A stretch of DNA of 64,000 nt from Meandrina meandrites (Eukaryota > Cnidaria > Anthozoa > Scleractinia > Meandrinidae): assembly GCA_963693305.1 (NCBI GenBank), contig OY855912.1, positions 4,273,501-4,337,500 on the forward strand, given 5' to 3'. Shown here piece after piece: positions 24,475 to 37,310 of the stretch. The position numbers and the translations under genes are program-made. How positions within the stretch are numbered: the stretch's first letter is position 1; every line of letters starts with the position of its first letter. The notes under the pieces were generated by a model that worked only from the letters and a program-made list of their open reading frames with translations, made no database searches and was not told where the DNA came from.

Positions 24475-24588
24475 CAGATAACAAGTAACACGGATCGGCG
24501 GACTTGTGTACCGCTTCACTCTTTAATTTGCTGTGCGATGCGTAATGTCTGCGAAAAAATTCTACAGAGCGAAATAAACGATACTTAC

Positions 24589-24653
24589 CTATTGAAGCTG
24601 ACTTGGAAACTTCATCATTGAGGTAATTTCAATAGGAACGGAACTTTACCAAA
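24589..24653 (-). other. Candidate untranslated leader exon of GPCR B (3' end)
   Basis: The minus strand reads ...GCTTCAATAG/GTAAGTATCG, a near-consensus donor. It is homologous to the leader candidate of GPCR A and lies in the duplicated upstream block. Paired with the acceptor at 20784 it gives a 3.8 kb leader intron. Confidence 0.55.
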
Positions 24654-25379
24654 CAGGATTTTAAGTCACAGACTTTTACAAAACAAACGGAGCGTCTTAT
24701 GCCCAGCAGATGTTTCACTAATAGCAAGCAAATCATCTGCTCCAAACGATCTGAAGGATCGAAATTTTAATGCGTAATTTAAACCATTGCTTACAAAAAT
24801 GCCCCAACCATATTGATCATATTGAAAGCTAACTTTTTGATATTATCATCTCTGGATTTTCTCAGTTTTCTCGGTAAGTTTATGCTTGTGATTTTCAAAG
24901 TTGAAGGCTATGTTTTTTTCGAGATTTCGTAGGGAAGATTTATCAAAGCCTGAGGTAACTGTGTGCCTTTTATCGACGTCTTTTATGCACCACGGTAAAC
25001 ACTTTCATGCGGCCCTTGCAGCCATATTTTAGCCAAAAGACCCATTATGGTCGCAAAAATTAACCGAGTACTGAAGTGGTCGCAAAATCAATAAACCAAG
25101 TAGTGTTTCTTGATGGACATTGAGCCAGCTGACCCATAGAGATCATAAAACAAGCGAACAAATAAGTCGTGGTGCTTAGTCGCCATTGAACGAATTGAAT
25201 TCAGAAACCAATTTAGCTCTTACGCTGAACAACACCCAGGATAACAACATTAAATTTGCAGTTAATCAGAACGACACCATTTCCAGTGATCGACGCCGTG
25301 TACATGCTCCTTGTCAGGTTTTGAATACGCGATCTATAGGAGATACAAGTACTACAGCAATTATGAATATTACTTTTCG

Positions 25380-25500
25380 TAAACGCTTCACACAGGGAAG
25401 GGGAAGAGATAGGGAGCCATCTGGTGTTCGTAAAAACTTCACTCAGAGAAGGAAAGGAGATAGGGAGCCATCTAGAATTCCTGTAAAAAGAATTGTCAAA
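25380..25500 (+). repeat. Two-copy 60-bp tandem repeat within an open frame
   Basis: GATAGGGAGCCATCT occurs twice about 60 bp apart. In the open plus frame (25186-25563; first ATG at residue 60) it yields FTQGRGRDREPS and FTQRRKGDREPS, each next to dibasic pairs. The frame runs into the duplicated 3'-flank block and is probably not coding. Confidence 0.4.
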
Positions 25501-25530
25501 GTTCTTAACAAAAAAATGTCTTGTCTTGGA

Positions 25531-26105
25531 AAACAAATGTCTTCCTATCGTGTGTGCATTTAATACTATACCCTTCCTTTTTGTGCTAACTTGTTAATGA
25601 CAAGGAAGTTAAAACTGTCAGAATACATTAAATGTCAAGCAAATGGCATGTCGCTGTCGCAAAGTACAAACATTTCGAAAAGCTACAGTAATTTCAATTT
25701 CAATTAAAGTTTACATCAAACAGGCTACATTCCGTTTGATGGACATTTGCAACAACTGCTTCGACAGCCCTGAAATATCTGAAGCAAAGGGAAATTAAAA
25801 TAAAACTGGTTCGAGAATTTTTTAGGGAAAATTAAGTTTAAACCACAGAAACACATGTAAAATAATATTCAGCCAGGTTTGGATGCCTTACGGCGGACGA
25901 TAATTGAAGAGCGGGCCCAGCGGCATTTTTTTCTCGCATTTCTTTTCACTCGGCAGTGACCTCCTCTTTCTCAAATAGTGGCAGTACCTGTTTTAATTTT
26001 TATGCAACTCTGTCCCCTTCAAGAGTTAATTCTTTAAGCACTATTTTTAGAACGTGTGATTGACAATTGCTCACCGCTAATGGATAATGACAATAAATTG
26101 ATATT
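25531..26105. repeat. Duplicated 3'-flank block, copy 2 (GPCR C side)
   Basis: It matches 39490-40020 closely (GTCTTCCT, GAATACATTAA, CATTTCGAAAAGCTACAG, GAACGTGTGATTGACAATTG) and 12022-12395 more weakly. It ends about 450 bp from the stop codon of GPCR C. Confidence 0.75.
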
Positions 26106-26554
26106 CCAAAGGTTTAGTTATATCAATTTTAACAATTACCCCGGGATGAAAATTAAACGTGCGAAAGTAAATCGCAAAGTTCAAAAACTGGGGAATCACT
26201 TGGGGAATACCATCTGTTATTAAAACCTAGCCACGGTACATTGCAATTCCTGAGTTCTGATTGGTTTACAGGCCATGGTATATGAGCACACATACCAGTT
26301 TTGGTTGCATTACGTGACATGTTTAGATCAATCGTGAACTCGAAATATATTTGATGGATAATAACAAACGCTACGACATGCGTACCACACATTTGGAAGT
26401 CACACAATAAATTATATTGTAATTAGGTTAAATTTATAGTTTTTGCTTTTCATTCAGTCGAGCACTCGGACCTATTACACTGTTATTTGCTGTAATGTTT
26501 TGAAAGTTACATCCTTAAATCATTCTTTTTTATTTAAGTTCTAACGAGTGGGTA

Positions 26555-29500
26555 TTATTCTTCAACACATAACTCTGTGGATGATGTTCCTGCTACGTGG
26601 GTCGGGTGGGTGGAGTTGTCTGCAAGCTCCATGTCCAGCGGTTCCGGCGTATGATCAACCTTGTGTGAAGAGGAACCAGTGCAGCATAACATTCCTTTCA
26701 TCTTTTCCCTGAATTGCTTGTTTAACAGAGCGTAAACAAACGGGTTGACAGCAGAATTAAACAGGACCATTGTATCATTAATGGCGCTTACGACTGAACT
26801 GATTTTGAGGGAAGGAAACTGCCTTAAAACGTATTCAATCGAGTTCGCGCCCCAACATATTCCAAATATGGCAGTGACTGTAACGACCATCAAGGTGACA
26901 CGCTTCCGCACCTTCATGACACACTGTGTATACAGAGAAGCAAAGTTCGATTAAAATTGATAATTCTGAACTAGATAAAAATCCTGATAGATAGTATTTA
27001 ACTTGATAATTATAGAGTCAGTTGTGAGAAAGAAGCTTCAAACTGTTTTGTTTAGTGAGCAGTAAAACGTGCATTAAGGCAATAAGGTCCGGTAATACTG
27101 GCAACATTTTTGTTCAACTTTATTGCATTACATTGCAAGCTGAACGAGTTGTTGCCCGTATTACTACTACATGCTCAAGTTGTCTCGCAACAAATTTCGG
27201 TGTTGAAAGTTACAGCAACGTGCTGCACAAAATAGAACCGAGTTCTACTTTTTGCAACAATTCCTTTCAACTTGCAACACTGAAATTTGTTGCGAGACAA
27301 GTAGTAATACAGGCAACAACCATGCCGATCGTGTCTAAAAGTGCACACGAGCGATCACGAGTGACCACGAGTGACCACAAGTAAGGATTTATCAAAATAT
27401 TTCATTGTTTCATCGTTTCGTCATTTCATAAAATAATTACTTTTTAACCGAAAGAAAACCTTTCCGGGACAAAAATCTGTAAATAAATTAACATTCCCTC
27501 CTTTTCAAAATCGGTGGGTCTGGGGCAGGGTGACAGGTTGGGTGGTGGTGGTGGTGGGGGGGGGGGGGGGGGGGGGGGAGGGAGGGGGAGGATGCAAACT
27601 TCTCGCCACCCGTTACCGGCCTTTAATTCTGGGTCCCGCCCCTTTTGGGAAACTTTGCGTTTTTGGTTGCAAAACATTGGATAATGTTGTTTAATTTGTA
27701 CTGTTTTGCCGTTTCCCCTTCTCTGCCGCTTTCCGCCTCCTGGTCCGCCCCTTTCCTTTCGAATTTTCGGGTCAGCTTCTCGGGTCACGAGTTAATTATC
27801 GGACCTGAAATGCATTTTTCCAAGGGTACACAATCTTGAACAATCTTAATCAAACTTGAACTATATGTTGCTTTACTTTTTGCTGAAAGAGGGCACATAT
27901 TTTCCACCCCTCCCACTTTGAAGGGAAAAGCGCCTTGGGGACAAGGTTGTATAAAACAAAATAAAGGTTCCACCAGTTACAGAAAACAAACAAACAAATA
28001 AATAGGTACCTCTGGAATAATGCAAGGACCACTTGTACAAACAGCAGCGAAGTGAAGCCAGATCTTGGCGTAGATCAGGATCAGGAATATAAAATGTTAA
28101 ACCAAATGCAAGGCTGATCGGACAGCTATAAAGGTTAAATAAATTTTATTGCCTACTATTTCGGTTAGACAAAACTAACCTCCTTCAGGGGCTGAAAAAG
28201 CTAAGTGAAAATGGAAATAGACGGTTTACAATTTTTACGAGTGTCGGTATAACGACACCAGTTGAAATTCCCACGCTGTTGAAGCGGACAACATTTTAAT
28301 TGTGAACGACACGTCACAGGTTATTTCTAGTTGCTGCGTGTTTCTTCCTAAGAAAGGACCGGCACACAAACTCACCACAAGTTTCTCCCCCCTCCCTCCC
28401 CCACGCATAGACACCCTGCCCCAGACCCGCCATTTTGGAAAACAAGGGAATGTTTCATTATTAACATGCCTTTTTCTCCGGAAAGGTTTTTTTTTTCGGT
28501 TAAAAAGTAATCAATTGATGAATGGACAAAACGTTGACGTAAAACACCGAGAAGAGAGTTGAAAATACGACGCGCAGAGGAGTATTTTTTGACGAACTTC
28601 GAGGTGTTTGGAAATGTAATGAAACACTCTGTCGAGTGTTTGATATATCTTCTCAATCGAAACTAAAACTACGGGTATTTTCTAAAGAATTTTTTTAAAA
28701 AAACTGATTGTTTTGGAATGAAATCGTGCGTGGAGAATTTTAGGCGTGCACTAAGTAAATATATTTTGTAACGTTATGTTAATCTCAGAAGAGAATGTAT
28801 ACTATATAAGTTTGGAATGCTCTGACATTTTTAAGGAAACTATAATATTGTTGTGACAAGTTGTCAGACACATCTTGAAAAGAATAAAAGTAAAATGCAT
28901 AGTACAATTTTAATTGCACGACCCCGTGCTGCTGGCATCTACTACATTTCTCAGACGCATTGTGCAAACTGAAAAACGCAAAATTACAAATTCTAGCTTT
29001 GGGGATGAATACGTTTGTAATACGCAATACTAAATAAGCACGTAAATTTGAGGTGTTATGCATTTATGAAGGCACAGGTCTAACTTTCGATGGCTACTAC
29101 AGTAGATCCGACAAAACAACCGGATACTTTAAAGGGGTAAAAAAGTGCCACGCAGTACCATGAACTTCTGTTCGTAATTTATTTACTTTAAAGGGGACTT
29201 GTCACGGATTTTAACAGATTTTCTAACAGCCAAAATTTATACTGTGCTGTAGGAAACCTAAATATAATGGGCCATTTTAATTAACAGTTACTATATTAGA
29301 GCACTGAAACTGATAACAAGCATTTTTGGCTGCGGATGGCTTGGATGGAAATGGATTGCAACTTGACAAATTAAGGCTAAACTTTTCAAGTTGTTTCTGA
29401 GCGTCGTCAAAAAAATCAATATTTATAGCTTTAGTTTGATTTACAGAAGCCATTTTTCGCATAACATTTTTCACAAAAATTTAGTGATGTAAACCTCGAT

Positions 29501-30513
29501 GTATTTTCAGGCTGCGCGTAAATTCTCATAGAAAAACACAATAACCAATCAACAACGTATTGTTTCTGGGAGTCACAAGGGCATGGACATACGGATCCCC
29601 GGCAGGAAAACGGCCTCTTTGAAGTTTTATCGGCTTTGACAAAATTTGCCCCAATCTAAACAAGTCGTTCGTACATGTTTTGCGATTGTTTTCAATTAAA
29701 ATGACAAAATGTATCACGCGTGCAATGCAGACCAATCATAGGACAACTGCTTCGTTGTTGTTAAATATTGTTGGACAAATTTTGCGCCTCAAAAAGGCAG
29801 TTCGCACTTGTGTTTTGCATCAAGGGCCGATTCACACTAGCGGACACGTTTTGTAAGAAATGTCGGATTTAGGTGTCACTTGTTGCAAAATTTAAATGCG
29901 AAGCGGGAGGCTGTACACACGCTAATTTTTTGGAGGTGGGCTTCTATCGAAAATTTAAGATATTATCGCATATTATTTATAATATGTCATGAAAAGTTTT
30001 TTATTTTATAGTTTCAGAAGAAGAAACCGGATGACAGCAGATGTCAGTAACTCAGGGCTGTTCCTCTCAAGTTAGGAGACCACATTATTCTTGGTGGATT
30101 CTACACACGAGGATTACCTTTTGTTGGTGGGTTAGTTGATTGTCGTCAATACGCTTGAACCACAAATCATAAACAACTCTGGAGTACAATGCGGTCATCA
30201 GTGCCAAGAGAAGAAATACAACGACCAACCACGTCGCACTATAAGCTTTCCCCATCCACTTCTCAGGCCAGATCGACTCGCAGGAGTTGCCGCTCTTCTT
30301 GCTCTCAATGTCCTTGACAAGGAACATTGGGATATTAAGTATAAAACCGAAGAACCAGCTAGCAGGAATAATCACCTGAAATTATAAGTGAATGTAAACC
30401 TTAACATTAGATTCGATTGAGTGTCGGAAGTGACCCGGAATTGCTTTGGGTTTGCTTCATTACGCTCTGTGATAGGTTTAAAAATCTCGCGCCACCTACT
30501 CAGCCAATCAGAA

Positions 30514-30544
<31 letters not shown>

Positions 30545-33500
30545 GTAATAAGTAAGTAAAACCAATAACCAATCGTGACTCGCTCACACACGTTTTCGCG
30601 CGCTTCCGCGGCGGTTACATGTATTTGCTTTGAGTTTTGATTGGTTTAATGGATTGTCTGTGTCCTTAGCGATTGGCCAGAGTTATGACTTTGGTTTTGG
30701 TGTTACGACACTCGATATTGAAAACCGCTCTAACTCACACGTGTTAGAAACATTTGGTGTCGATCGACTTTTGTCGACATAAATTAAGTAGATTGGGCAT
30801 TAAATTTCTTGTAACGTCGTCAGTGATTATACCTCACCAGAACAGTGCGGATAAGCAGCCAATGAACAGAGTATTCAATCTTCCCTCACGTTTGTGTTGT
30901 AAGTTGTGAGTATCGACCAAATTCTAGCCGAACTATGCGAAAGGTGTCATTCTAAATTTTTAGTAAAAAAAATTGGTGTTAATCAACTTCCTCATGTTTT
31001 GGAATAAATATAAAATCAAGGCCAAAATATCAACAAACAAATTATCCTCACTGGTCCCATACCTTTTTTTTGATAAGGTTGGGAGAAGTTACACTTGGAG
31101 GTAATTTTCTTGCATCAACCCTTTAAGCCCTGAATATCAACACGCAAATTCTCTTAGCTGGTCACAGCATAACTCTTATGGTAAGGCTGGGGGAAGTTAA
31201 CAAAATAAACCACTAACTGCTTGAAAACAGTGCTAACTTCAGTGTTGCTCGTGTTGAAACTGAACAAAGACGAGCATTGAATACACTCGTTACTCAAGGC
31301 CCGATGCTACTGGTCGATAATGGGTTTCCTGGGGTACTCACGCGAAAAGATCAGGTCGATTACTGGACAAAGTTCAAAGCTCAAACAAGAGTTATTGATT
31401 AACCGTAATCAGAAGTCCATAACTAGAAGTCTACATCTCTGGTAATAGGCTTTGAGATATGTCTTTCGCGTGGATTTCGCGTGTACCTCGCGTTCCTCGC
31501 GTGTAGGCTATTTTTAGAACAGCTTTGCCGCGAACAAGTAGCCAATCACATTGAAGTATTTTTTAATTCGCGCCTTTGATTGGTTGAACAAATTTTTGAA
31601 GAAAAGCAGAACTGCAGAGGACGAGTGAACTCGAGCGAACGGCATTACGAAATTTCTGTTTGTTGGTCATCGTAATTTCCGTTTTATGAGGATTAAATCG
31701 TCCGGACAAGAATCATCAGGCCATCTTTCATCGATGACGATAGCATCGAAGTTGTAAAAATTCGGAGCATCCAAATAAGCGAGAGGACCTCATTGTTTTG
31801 GAGTCAGAATACGAAATGGCAGCGGGCAAGATAGACTAATTCCGAGTCAAATTCAAAATGCGAAGACACTAAAGATTAATGGTACTCTCAAGATGAAGAC
31901 AGGCATTAAGAGAGCAAGTGCATTTTGGCACAGGTTCGTTGCTATTTTGAAAAACAAAACCGTGGTCCCTGAAGCGCTCAACATCGAGCGCGGAATGAAC
32001 AGAATGAAGTTTGATTCGTTTGAGAACAACATTCAGAGAAAACGACAAGTTTGGCGAGTTTCGCATGTTTTTGGAATTATAAGGACGGCATGAAAACAAA
32101 AGACTGACTAAGGTAATGTATTTGTTTTAATATGAATAGAAATACGAGTTTAATTCATCGAACAATGATGATTTCATTCACATCCGTCAAAAGTTTAATT
32201 CAAGTTGTGCTTCTCGGGCACTTCGCAGTGTGCAGCTATTGTGTTGTGTATGTTGTTCAGTATTTTAACACGAGGATATGCTGTACAAAATAAAGACACA
32301 CTTAACTACTAAAAGTTTGGGGAACTTCTGTTCATAAATTCTCTCGTAAATTATAAAAAGTCGACCTGTTTGTTTTGTGAGTTTGTCTACGGAAACCCGG
32401 CGACGGGTTGCTTTTTCACTCGCCTTCAAATGCCACTGAACAGACGTTTGAAATCACTATCTACGATACTACTTCTGTCGAAATGTGAGAATTAATGGCC
32501 TGTCAAGTGTTTTGATGTGATTTGATTTATTTCACCTGCCACTTTCCAAAATATTCGGCCGCAACTTAGAACTCCAATCGTGTCGAAATAGTGGGTTACG
32601 TCATTTTCTCGCGAGACATCAGTTTCTAAAAATAGCCTACACGCGAAAGACATAGCACGCGCCCCAATACCAGATGTAGACTTCTAGTCATGGACTTCTG
32701 CCGTAATTTATTTCTGATGGTCAATAAATTGCGATTTATTGCGGTTTTCAATAACATGCGAACTCTGAAATTCAAACCTCAAAAAACGGTTTACGTTTTT
32801 CGCTGCCGTCAATCATCTAAGCGGACCTCTCGGGAAACAGAAGCTCACTTCAGCCTGGCCAAAAGGTCACGTCTTTCGGTCGTGATTGGTAGATTTCGAT
32901 CCATTTTGTTTGTTTCTGTGTTACAAGGTTCGTTGGCTGTCGCCATAATTGTGATTGACGGCAGCGAAAAATCCATTCGTCAGTTGGGCTTTGAACTTCA
33001 GGGTTAGCATGTTATTGAAAACCGCAATAATTAGGCGGAAATATCAATGATTTAATTTTTTTTGTAATTTAAACGCTAACGCTAGGATACCACACCACGA
33101 TGATATTAGATGGTTCACAAGAATTGTGGAGACTACGCTCCATGGTCAGATCGCTCCAAGTTTGATCTCTTCCAACCTAAAGTCATATCGCTCCCTACCA
33201 AGTCACACTTTTCTCACGCTTAAAGAACGAGAAATATTCGAACAACTTAGCTGAAGACCCCTTGCCCCTACGAGTTTGCAGTCCAAAGAATAATTCACTA
33301 TTTTTTGGAAGTGTATTGCTTCTGTGTTGCTAGATTCATTGATGGATAGGATCCAGGAGAGGAGGGTAAAAACAAATTAAAAAAATATGAAATGGACGGA
33401 CTTTGTTCGTCATCATCATCTGTCCTCGTCGTTCCATGACACGCATAAGGCCTCAAAGTTAAGGCGTTATGTCCTTTGGGTGTTTGGTTTTGCGCAGATC

Positions 33501-36500
33501 AAAATGAGGGAATGAATTATAAAAAGAAAGTTCGAAAAGTAGAGGACATTCTAAAAAAATTGGCAAAAAAGAGATTCGCGCTTCCTGGAAAAAATTGCAG
33601 TTATAAATGGGCAAGTTGCATCCCAATTGGTTTATGTTATGTTTTTAGTAGATATGTACACGTTTTAATTCGCGAAGAGAAACAAATGATCTACTTTTCA
33701 AATTTCTATCAGGAACTGGAAACAGGATTAAATCAAGCAGACTAAATTTGTGGCTGATTAGGTTGGACGTCACAGAATTCAAGAATATATATGTCCAAAA
33801 GAAAATTACGAAACGTAACTTTTAATATTAGTTACATTGTCGCTGAAAAGACTGCTCAGGTCGCTCCCTTTTCTTGGAACCCAGGGTTCCATTCGAGTTC
33901 TACTGATGTTGTGCAAAGGCTTTTAGCGTGCGTGTCCAATCCGCTTGATGGTGTTCTTCATTCGGCTTTGACCACACAGAGCTCTTCATTTGAGATGGTG
34001 CTTGGCCATCGGATCTTCAGGATATTCTATAAACATTCATTAACGAAGATCTGCAGCTTGGTAGTCAATTCCTTTTTTTGGTATCTATGTTTCTAAGCCA
34101 GATATAAGGACAGATTTAATTTTGTTTTGTGTTAAAGATCCTGAGCTTTGTTCGTTACCGAATGGCATTTGCTTTCCAAACTGGCATTAGCATTAGTTAA
34201 CAATTATTCACCGAAGTGGTAACCACTTTAATCGACACTGAGGTGAATAATTTGTTTAGTATATACCACACAAGTTGAATAACTAGCGGACCAAAACATT
34301 ACTTTCGATACCCAAAGCGACGTGCGAGGCCAGTTTTTTTCTCTTCAACTGCTCGGAGGTGAATAGGACAATAAAATGACTTTTTGAGGGAATATTGTTT
34401 ATTTGCGCCCGCGTAGTGTCATTTGCGGCCCTTGCGCTTCGCGCTCGGGCCGCAAATGACACTGCAAGGGAGCAAATAAACAATATTCCCTCAAAAAGTC
34501 ATTTAATTATCATTATTATCAATATGCAAGGCCAAATAACATCCCTGAACATCCAGATATAAGCTTAAACTAACACATTTAATGAGCTTTACATGTTCAA
34601 TAATACAAGTACTTCGGGTTGATAATTTTGTGCTATGCTTTACTGAGGCCCATGTATTGTATCGATGTAGTTAAAAAGAACTGCTGTGACTCTGGATAAT
34701 AGTGGATAATAATAATTTACGAACTTACATTTTTCCAGTTGAGCCTCGGCGTAAAATCCCCGCAATGCTTCAGCTAATTTAGCTCGACCCGAGAAACACA
34801 AAATGAAGTGAACTGTTGTTTTGTTGTGTTTCGTTTCTCGTAAGACAACAAGAAGTTGCTCTCTTTATATCTTCCCCTTGTGCTTTTGCGTCTACATCCG
34901 AATTTTTTAGCTGCAGTTTTGTCGCATTCATAACAAATAGGCTTTGATTTTTCTTTTCGAACACTATTCGCTCAGCGAGAAACTGTTCGAGACTTTTTTT
35001 ACTTTAAAACTTGCTGTACGCACCTAAATGGTTTTCCCGCTTCATTAAACGTGACCTGATTGGTTAATATTAATCGGATGATGAACCGAGAACCAATCAG
35101 GTGCAGGGCCGTTAATGCATTAACGGCCCGCCAGGAGTCATTTGCGGCCCGCAAAGCGCGTGTTTTCAAGAGAGCGGTTTTCAATTTGGCCGCGTATATT
35201 GATAATAATAGTACTTTGCTAACCACCTGCAAGTTAACCAATCAGCGCACGCGGCAAGCACTATTCACTTGTGTGGTATATACTAACATTTCTTATCCTG
35301 GCTATGATCTCCTCCTCTGTCCCTCCATTTTCACTCAAAACACTACCCAGAAATTAATGTTTTGTAAAAATCATAGCTCTGTATCTTTTTCGGCAATTAA
35401 GTTCTTACGAAAATAATTTCGATCAAATTACAATATTTAGTACATAGCCGCCATGTTTGCATTGGGGCAAGGTATGCTGGCCATAATGCAGATTCTACCA
35501 TTCATATTATTCGTTTTGAAGTGAATCTTATTAGCATGTCTGAAAATTGCGTTAAAAATATTCGTTTTTGCGAGAGTTTCATCCGGGATATCAGAAATTT
35601 CAAAATGCTCTGAATTGTACTGAATCGATACCAAATCCATCGTGTTTATGTTCTTTATGTCTATAGTATGTGAAAAGAATAGCCTTTAGGATTAAAATTT
35701 TGATGACATCAGATGAAAGCAACCAATAAATGAATCGGCAGAGCGCTAGGAACTGCGAAGGATGATCTCAGGAAAGGTTACTGAATTAGCGGAAAGCCAT
35801 CGAAGCCAGGCTTGCTTTATCGACTAAATTGGCGACAAGGTTTGGTATAGGTACAGATATAGTTATAGATATCAACCGGACTAACCTTCAGTTTAGCCTT
35901 GGTAAGTTTCCATTTGTTACCATGGGGATACATTACTGCATAATATCGTTCAACGGCGATTGCAACCAAAGTGACAAACGAAGAACCTGACCCAACCCAC
36001 CCGACATTTCCATCTGTCAATAATTTACATAAAAGTGTACCAGTTATCCCGTCTGGATGGTGGGCGATACTGAGTTGGAAGAAAATCCGTGGGACAACAA
36101 AGGTAGCGTAAAGGATATCTGCTACAGCCAGGTTCACAATAAGATAATTCATGGGTATCCTATAAAAGTGAAAGGATTCGATGAAGCTAAAATGGCAGAA
36201 ATGGGAAGGCGCACAGTTGTCATGCGCATATGCAATAAACGTATTTAGGGAGGCGCGATGGCCCAATGGTTAGTGCGCTGGACTCCGGATCGTGGGGCCC
36301 TGGTTCGAGCCCTGGCCAGGATATTGCGTTGTGTCCTTGGGCAAGAAACTTAACTCTAATAGTGCCTCTCTCCACCCAGGTGTATAAATGGGTACCGGCA
36401 AATTTACTGCTGGGGGTAACCCTGCGATAGACTAATATCCCATCCAGGGGGAGTAAAATACTCCTGGTCGCTTCACGCTACGAAAAGGATAAGCTTCGGC

Positions 36501-37310
36501 CTGATGGATCACTAGGCTCGAATGAAGACTTATTAAAATTTTAAGGTTCAATAGTCAGCCGAATGAGGAGCCCATCACATGTGCTCCTGGAGCTATTTAT
36601 TATAACCGGAAAAAGTGGACTAAAACGGTGGCAACTTTGCTATACACTAACAAATGAAAAATGACAAATAACAACATAAATTTCTATGTGACATTCCAAA
36701 GGACTTTTTTACCGGCTAAAATGTCAATTTTTGAGAAAAGGAAGCAGAAGATGATGTACGTATCACCTCCAATCTGGGTTAAAGTGTTTTAGAATCCAGC
36801 AGCATTAACAACGTTTGTTTGTACTGCACAATCACATGACATGATTACAAATGTAAATTAAAAATACAAACAGTAACTGGTCACCCAAAATAACTTAAAA
36901 GCTAAACTAGTTGCTTGTAAATGGTTTAAACATTTCCTTCTTTGGCATAAAATCGCAGCCACTCCGGCAATATTAAGGAATAACGTTTAGTGCAGATTTG
37001 TGACAGTTTTACTAGTGACAAATGGATTTCACTAAGAATTCAGTCAAAACTGACCAGGAAGTCAAGGCAACATCAAAGAGATCAGGGACATCCATTTATA
37101 ACCTAGACTAATAACTTGAAACAAAAACTATTCGATGACATTTTTTGATTTTTGTATAGATTTTGTATATTTACAAATATCAGGCTTGTTGGCATACCTC
37201 ATATCTCGACTTCTTTTTATAATCGCACAAACAACAGAATTTCCCACGATATCGACAGTAACAAGTATAAAAAGAACCGTCGTTATGACAACATCAGCTG
37301 CTTCTGACAT
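26555..37310 (-). CDS. GPCR C, complete class A receptor, 337 aa, long introns
   Basis: Coding exons are 37198-37310, 35886-36159, 30118-30375 and 26555-26923, with the array's shared phases 2, 0, 0. All junctions are GT-AG. It starts MSEA; an acceptor (GTATAG) at 37334 leaves a 23-nt leader. Exon 2 carries RIPMNYLIVNLAVAD, HHPDGITG, LCK and AVERYYAV. Exon 3 carries TM4 and TM5 (LYSRVVYDLW). Exon 4 carries FGICWGANS (Ala in place of the TM6 Pro) and NPFVY. The 5' to 3' introns are about 1.04, 5.51 and 3.19 kb, much longer than in B or D because of inserted elements. The tail (ADNSTHPTHVAG) resembles that of GPCR E. An AATAAA-type signal lies about 20 nt past the stop. It is a membrane receptor of unknown ligand. 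Confidence 0.9.
27148..27320. mobile_element. Hairpin MITE in intron 3 of GPCR C
   Basis: GTTGTTGCCCGTATTACTAC at the left and GTAGTAATACAGGCAACAAC at the right are inverted. Inner TTGTCTCGCAACAAATTTC and GAAATTTGTTGCGAGACAA are exact complements. Confidence 0.75.
27436..28511. mobile_element. 1.08-kb element with about 140-bp inverted arms
   Basis: 27436-27600 and 28370-28511 are inverted (ATTACTTTTTAACCGAAA, AACATTCCCT, GGGTCTGGGGCAGGGTG). The left arm has a (GGT)n and a poly-G run of more than 20. It lies in intron 3 of GPCR C and contains a hammerhead-like motif near 28156. No transposase is seen. Confidence 0.6.
30522..30550. repeat. (AAT)n microsatellite, intron 2 of GPCR C
   Basis: About nine TAA/AAT units, then AAGTAAGTAA. 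Confidence 0.9.
31403..32707. mobile_element. 1.29-kb TIR element with 7-bp target duplication, intron 2 of GPCR C
   Basis: The element is 31410-32700, flanked by CCGTAAT at 31403-31409 and 32701-32707. The ends read CAGAAGTCCATAACTAGAAG and, inverted on the right, the same with one or two changes. Similarity continues through TCTACATCT, GTCTTTCGCGTG and TAGGCTATTTTTAGAA for about 90-110 bp, with an extra CGCGTG-rich stretch on the left. The inside has a short ORF pair but no transposase. Confidence 0.8.
32738..33028. mobile_element. MITE, 291 bp
   Basis: ATTGCGGTTTTCAATAACAT at 32738 and its exact complement ending 33028 form the termini. Inner TTTTCGCTGCCGTCAATCA and TGATTGACGGCAGCGAAAA also pair. 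Confidence 0.82.
34254..35287. mobile_element. 1.03-kb TIR element with a nested long palindrome
   Basis: GTTTAGTATATACCACACAA at 34254 pairs with its inverted copy ending 35287 (about 27 bp, few mismatches). Inside, 34374-34430 and 34449-34504 are near-perfect inverted arms of about 57 bp around a 19-bp GC-rich loop. A 24-bp perfect palindrome, GGGCCGTTAATG followed by its own complement, is at 35106-35129. All of it lies in intron 2 of GPCR C. Confidence 0.72.
36248..36545 (+). mobile_element. tRNA-derived SINE in intron 1 of GPCR C
   Basis: It begins GGGAGGCGCGATGGCCCAAT with an A-box-like TGGCCCAATGGTTAG and a B-box GGTTCGAGCCC about 45 bp later. A SINE body follows with TGTCCTTGGGCAAGAAACTT and CTCCACCCAGGTGTATAAAT, then an AT-rich end. 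It lies antisense to the gene. Confidence 0.85.

Larger units (their letters stand above)
22620..24810. repeat. Duplicated upstream block, copy 2 (GPCR B)
   Basis: It is collinear with 2800-6300 and partly with 38300-38935. Two private insertions relative to those copies are visible: a retroposon 3' end with a (TTG)n tail at about 22955-23070 and a MITE at 24240-24474. It ends with the leader-exon candidate. Confidence 0.8.

Noticed and set aside
27444..27788. 114-aa minus ORF with poly-Pro
   Set aside because: Translation of (GGT)n and poly-G in an inverted-arm element.
36248..36320. Functional tRNA gene
   Set aside because: A and B boxes are present but the 3' half lacks a proper acceptor stem and runs into a SINE body.
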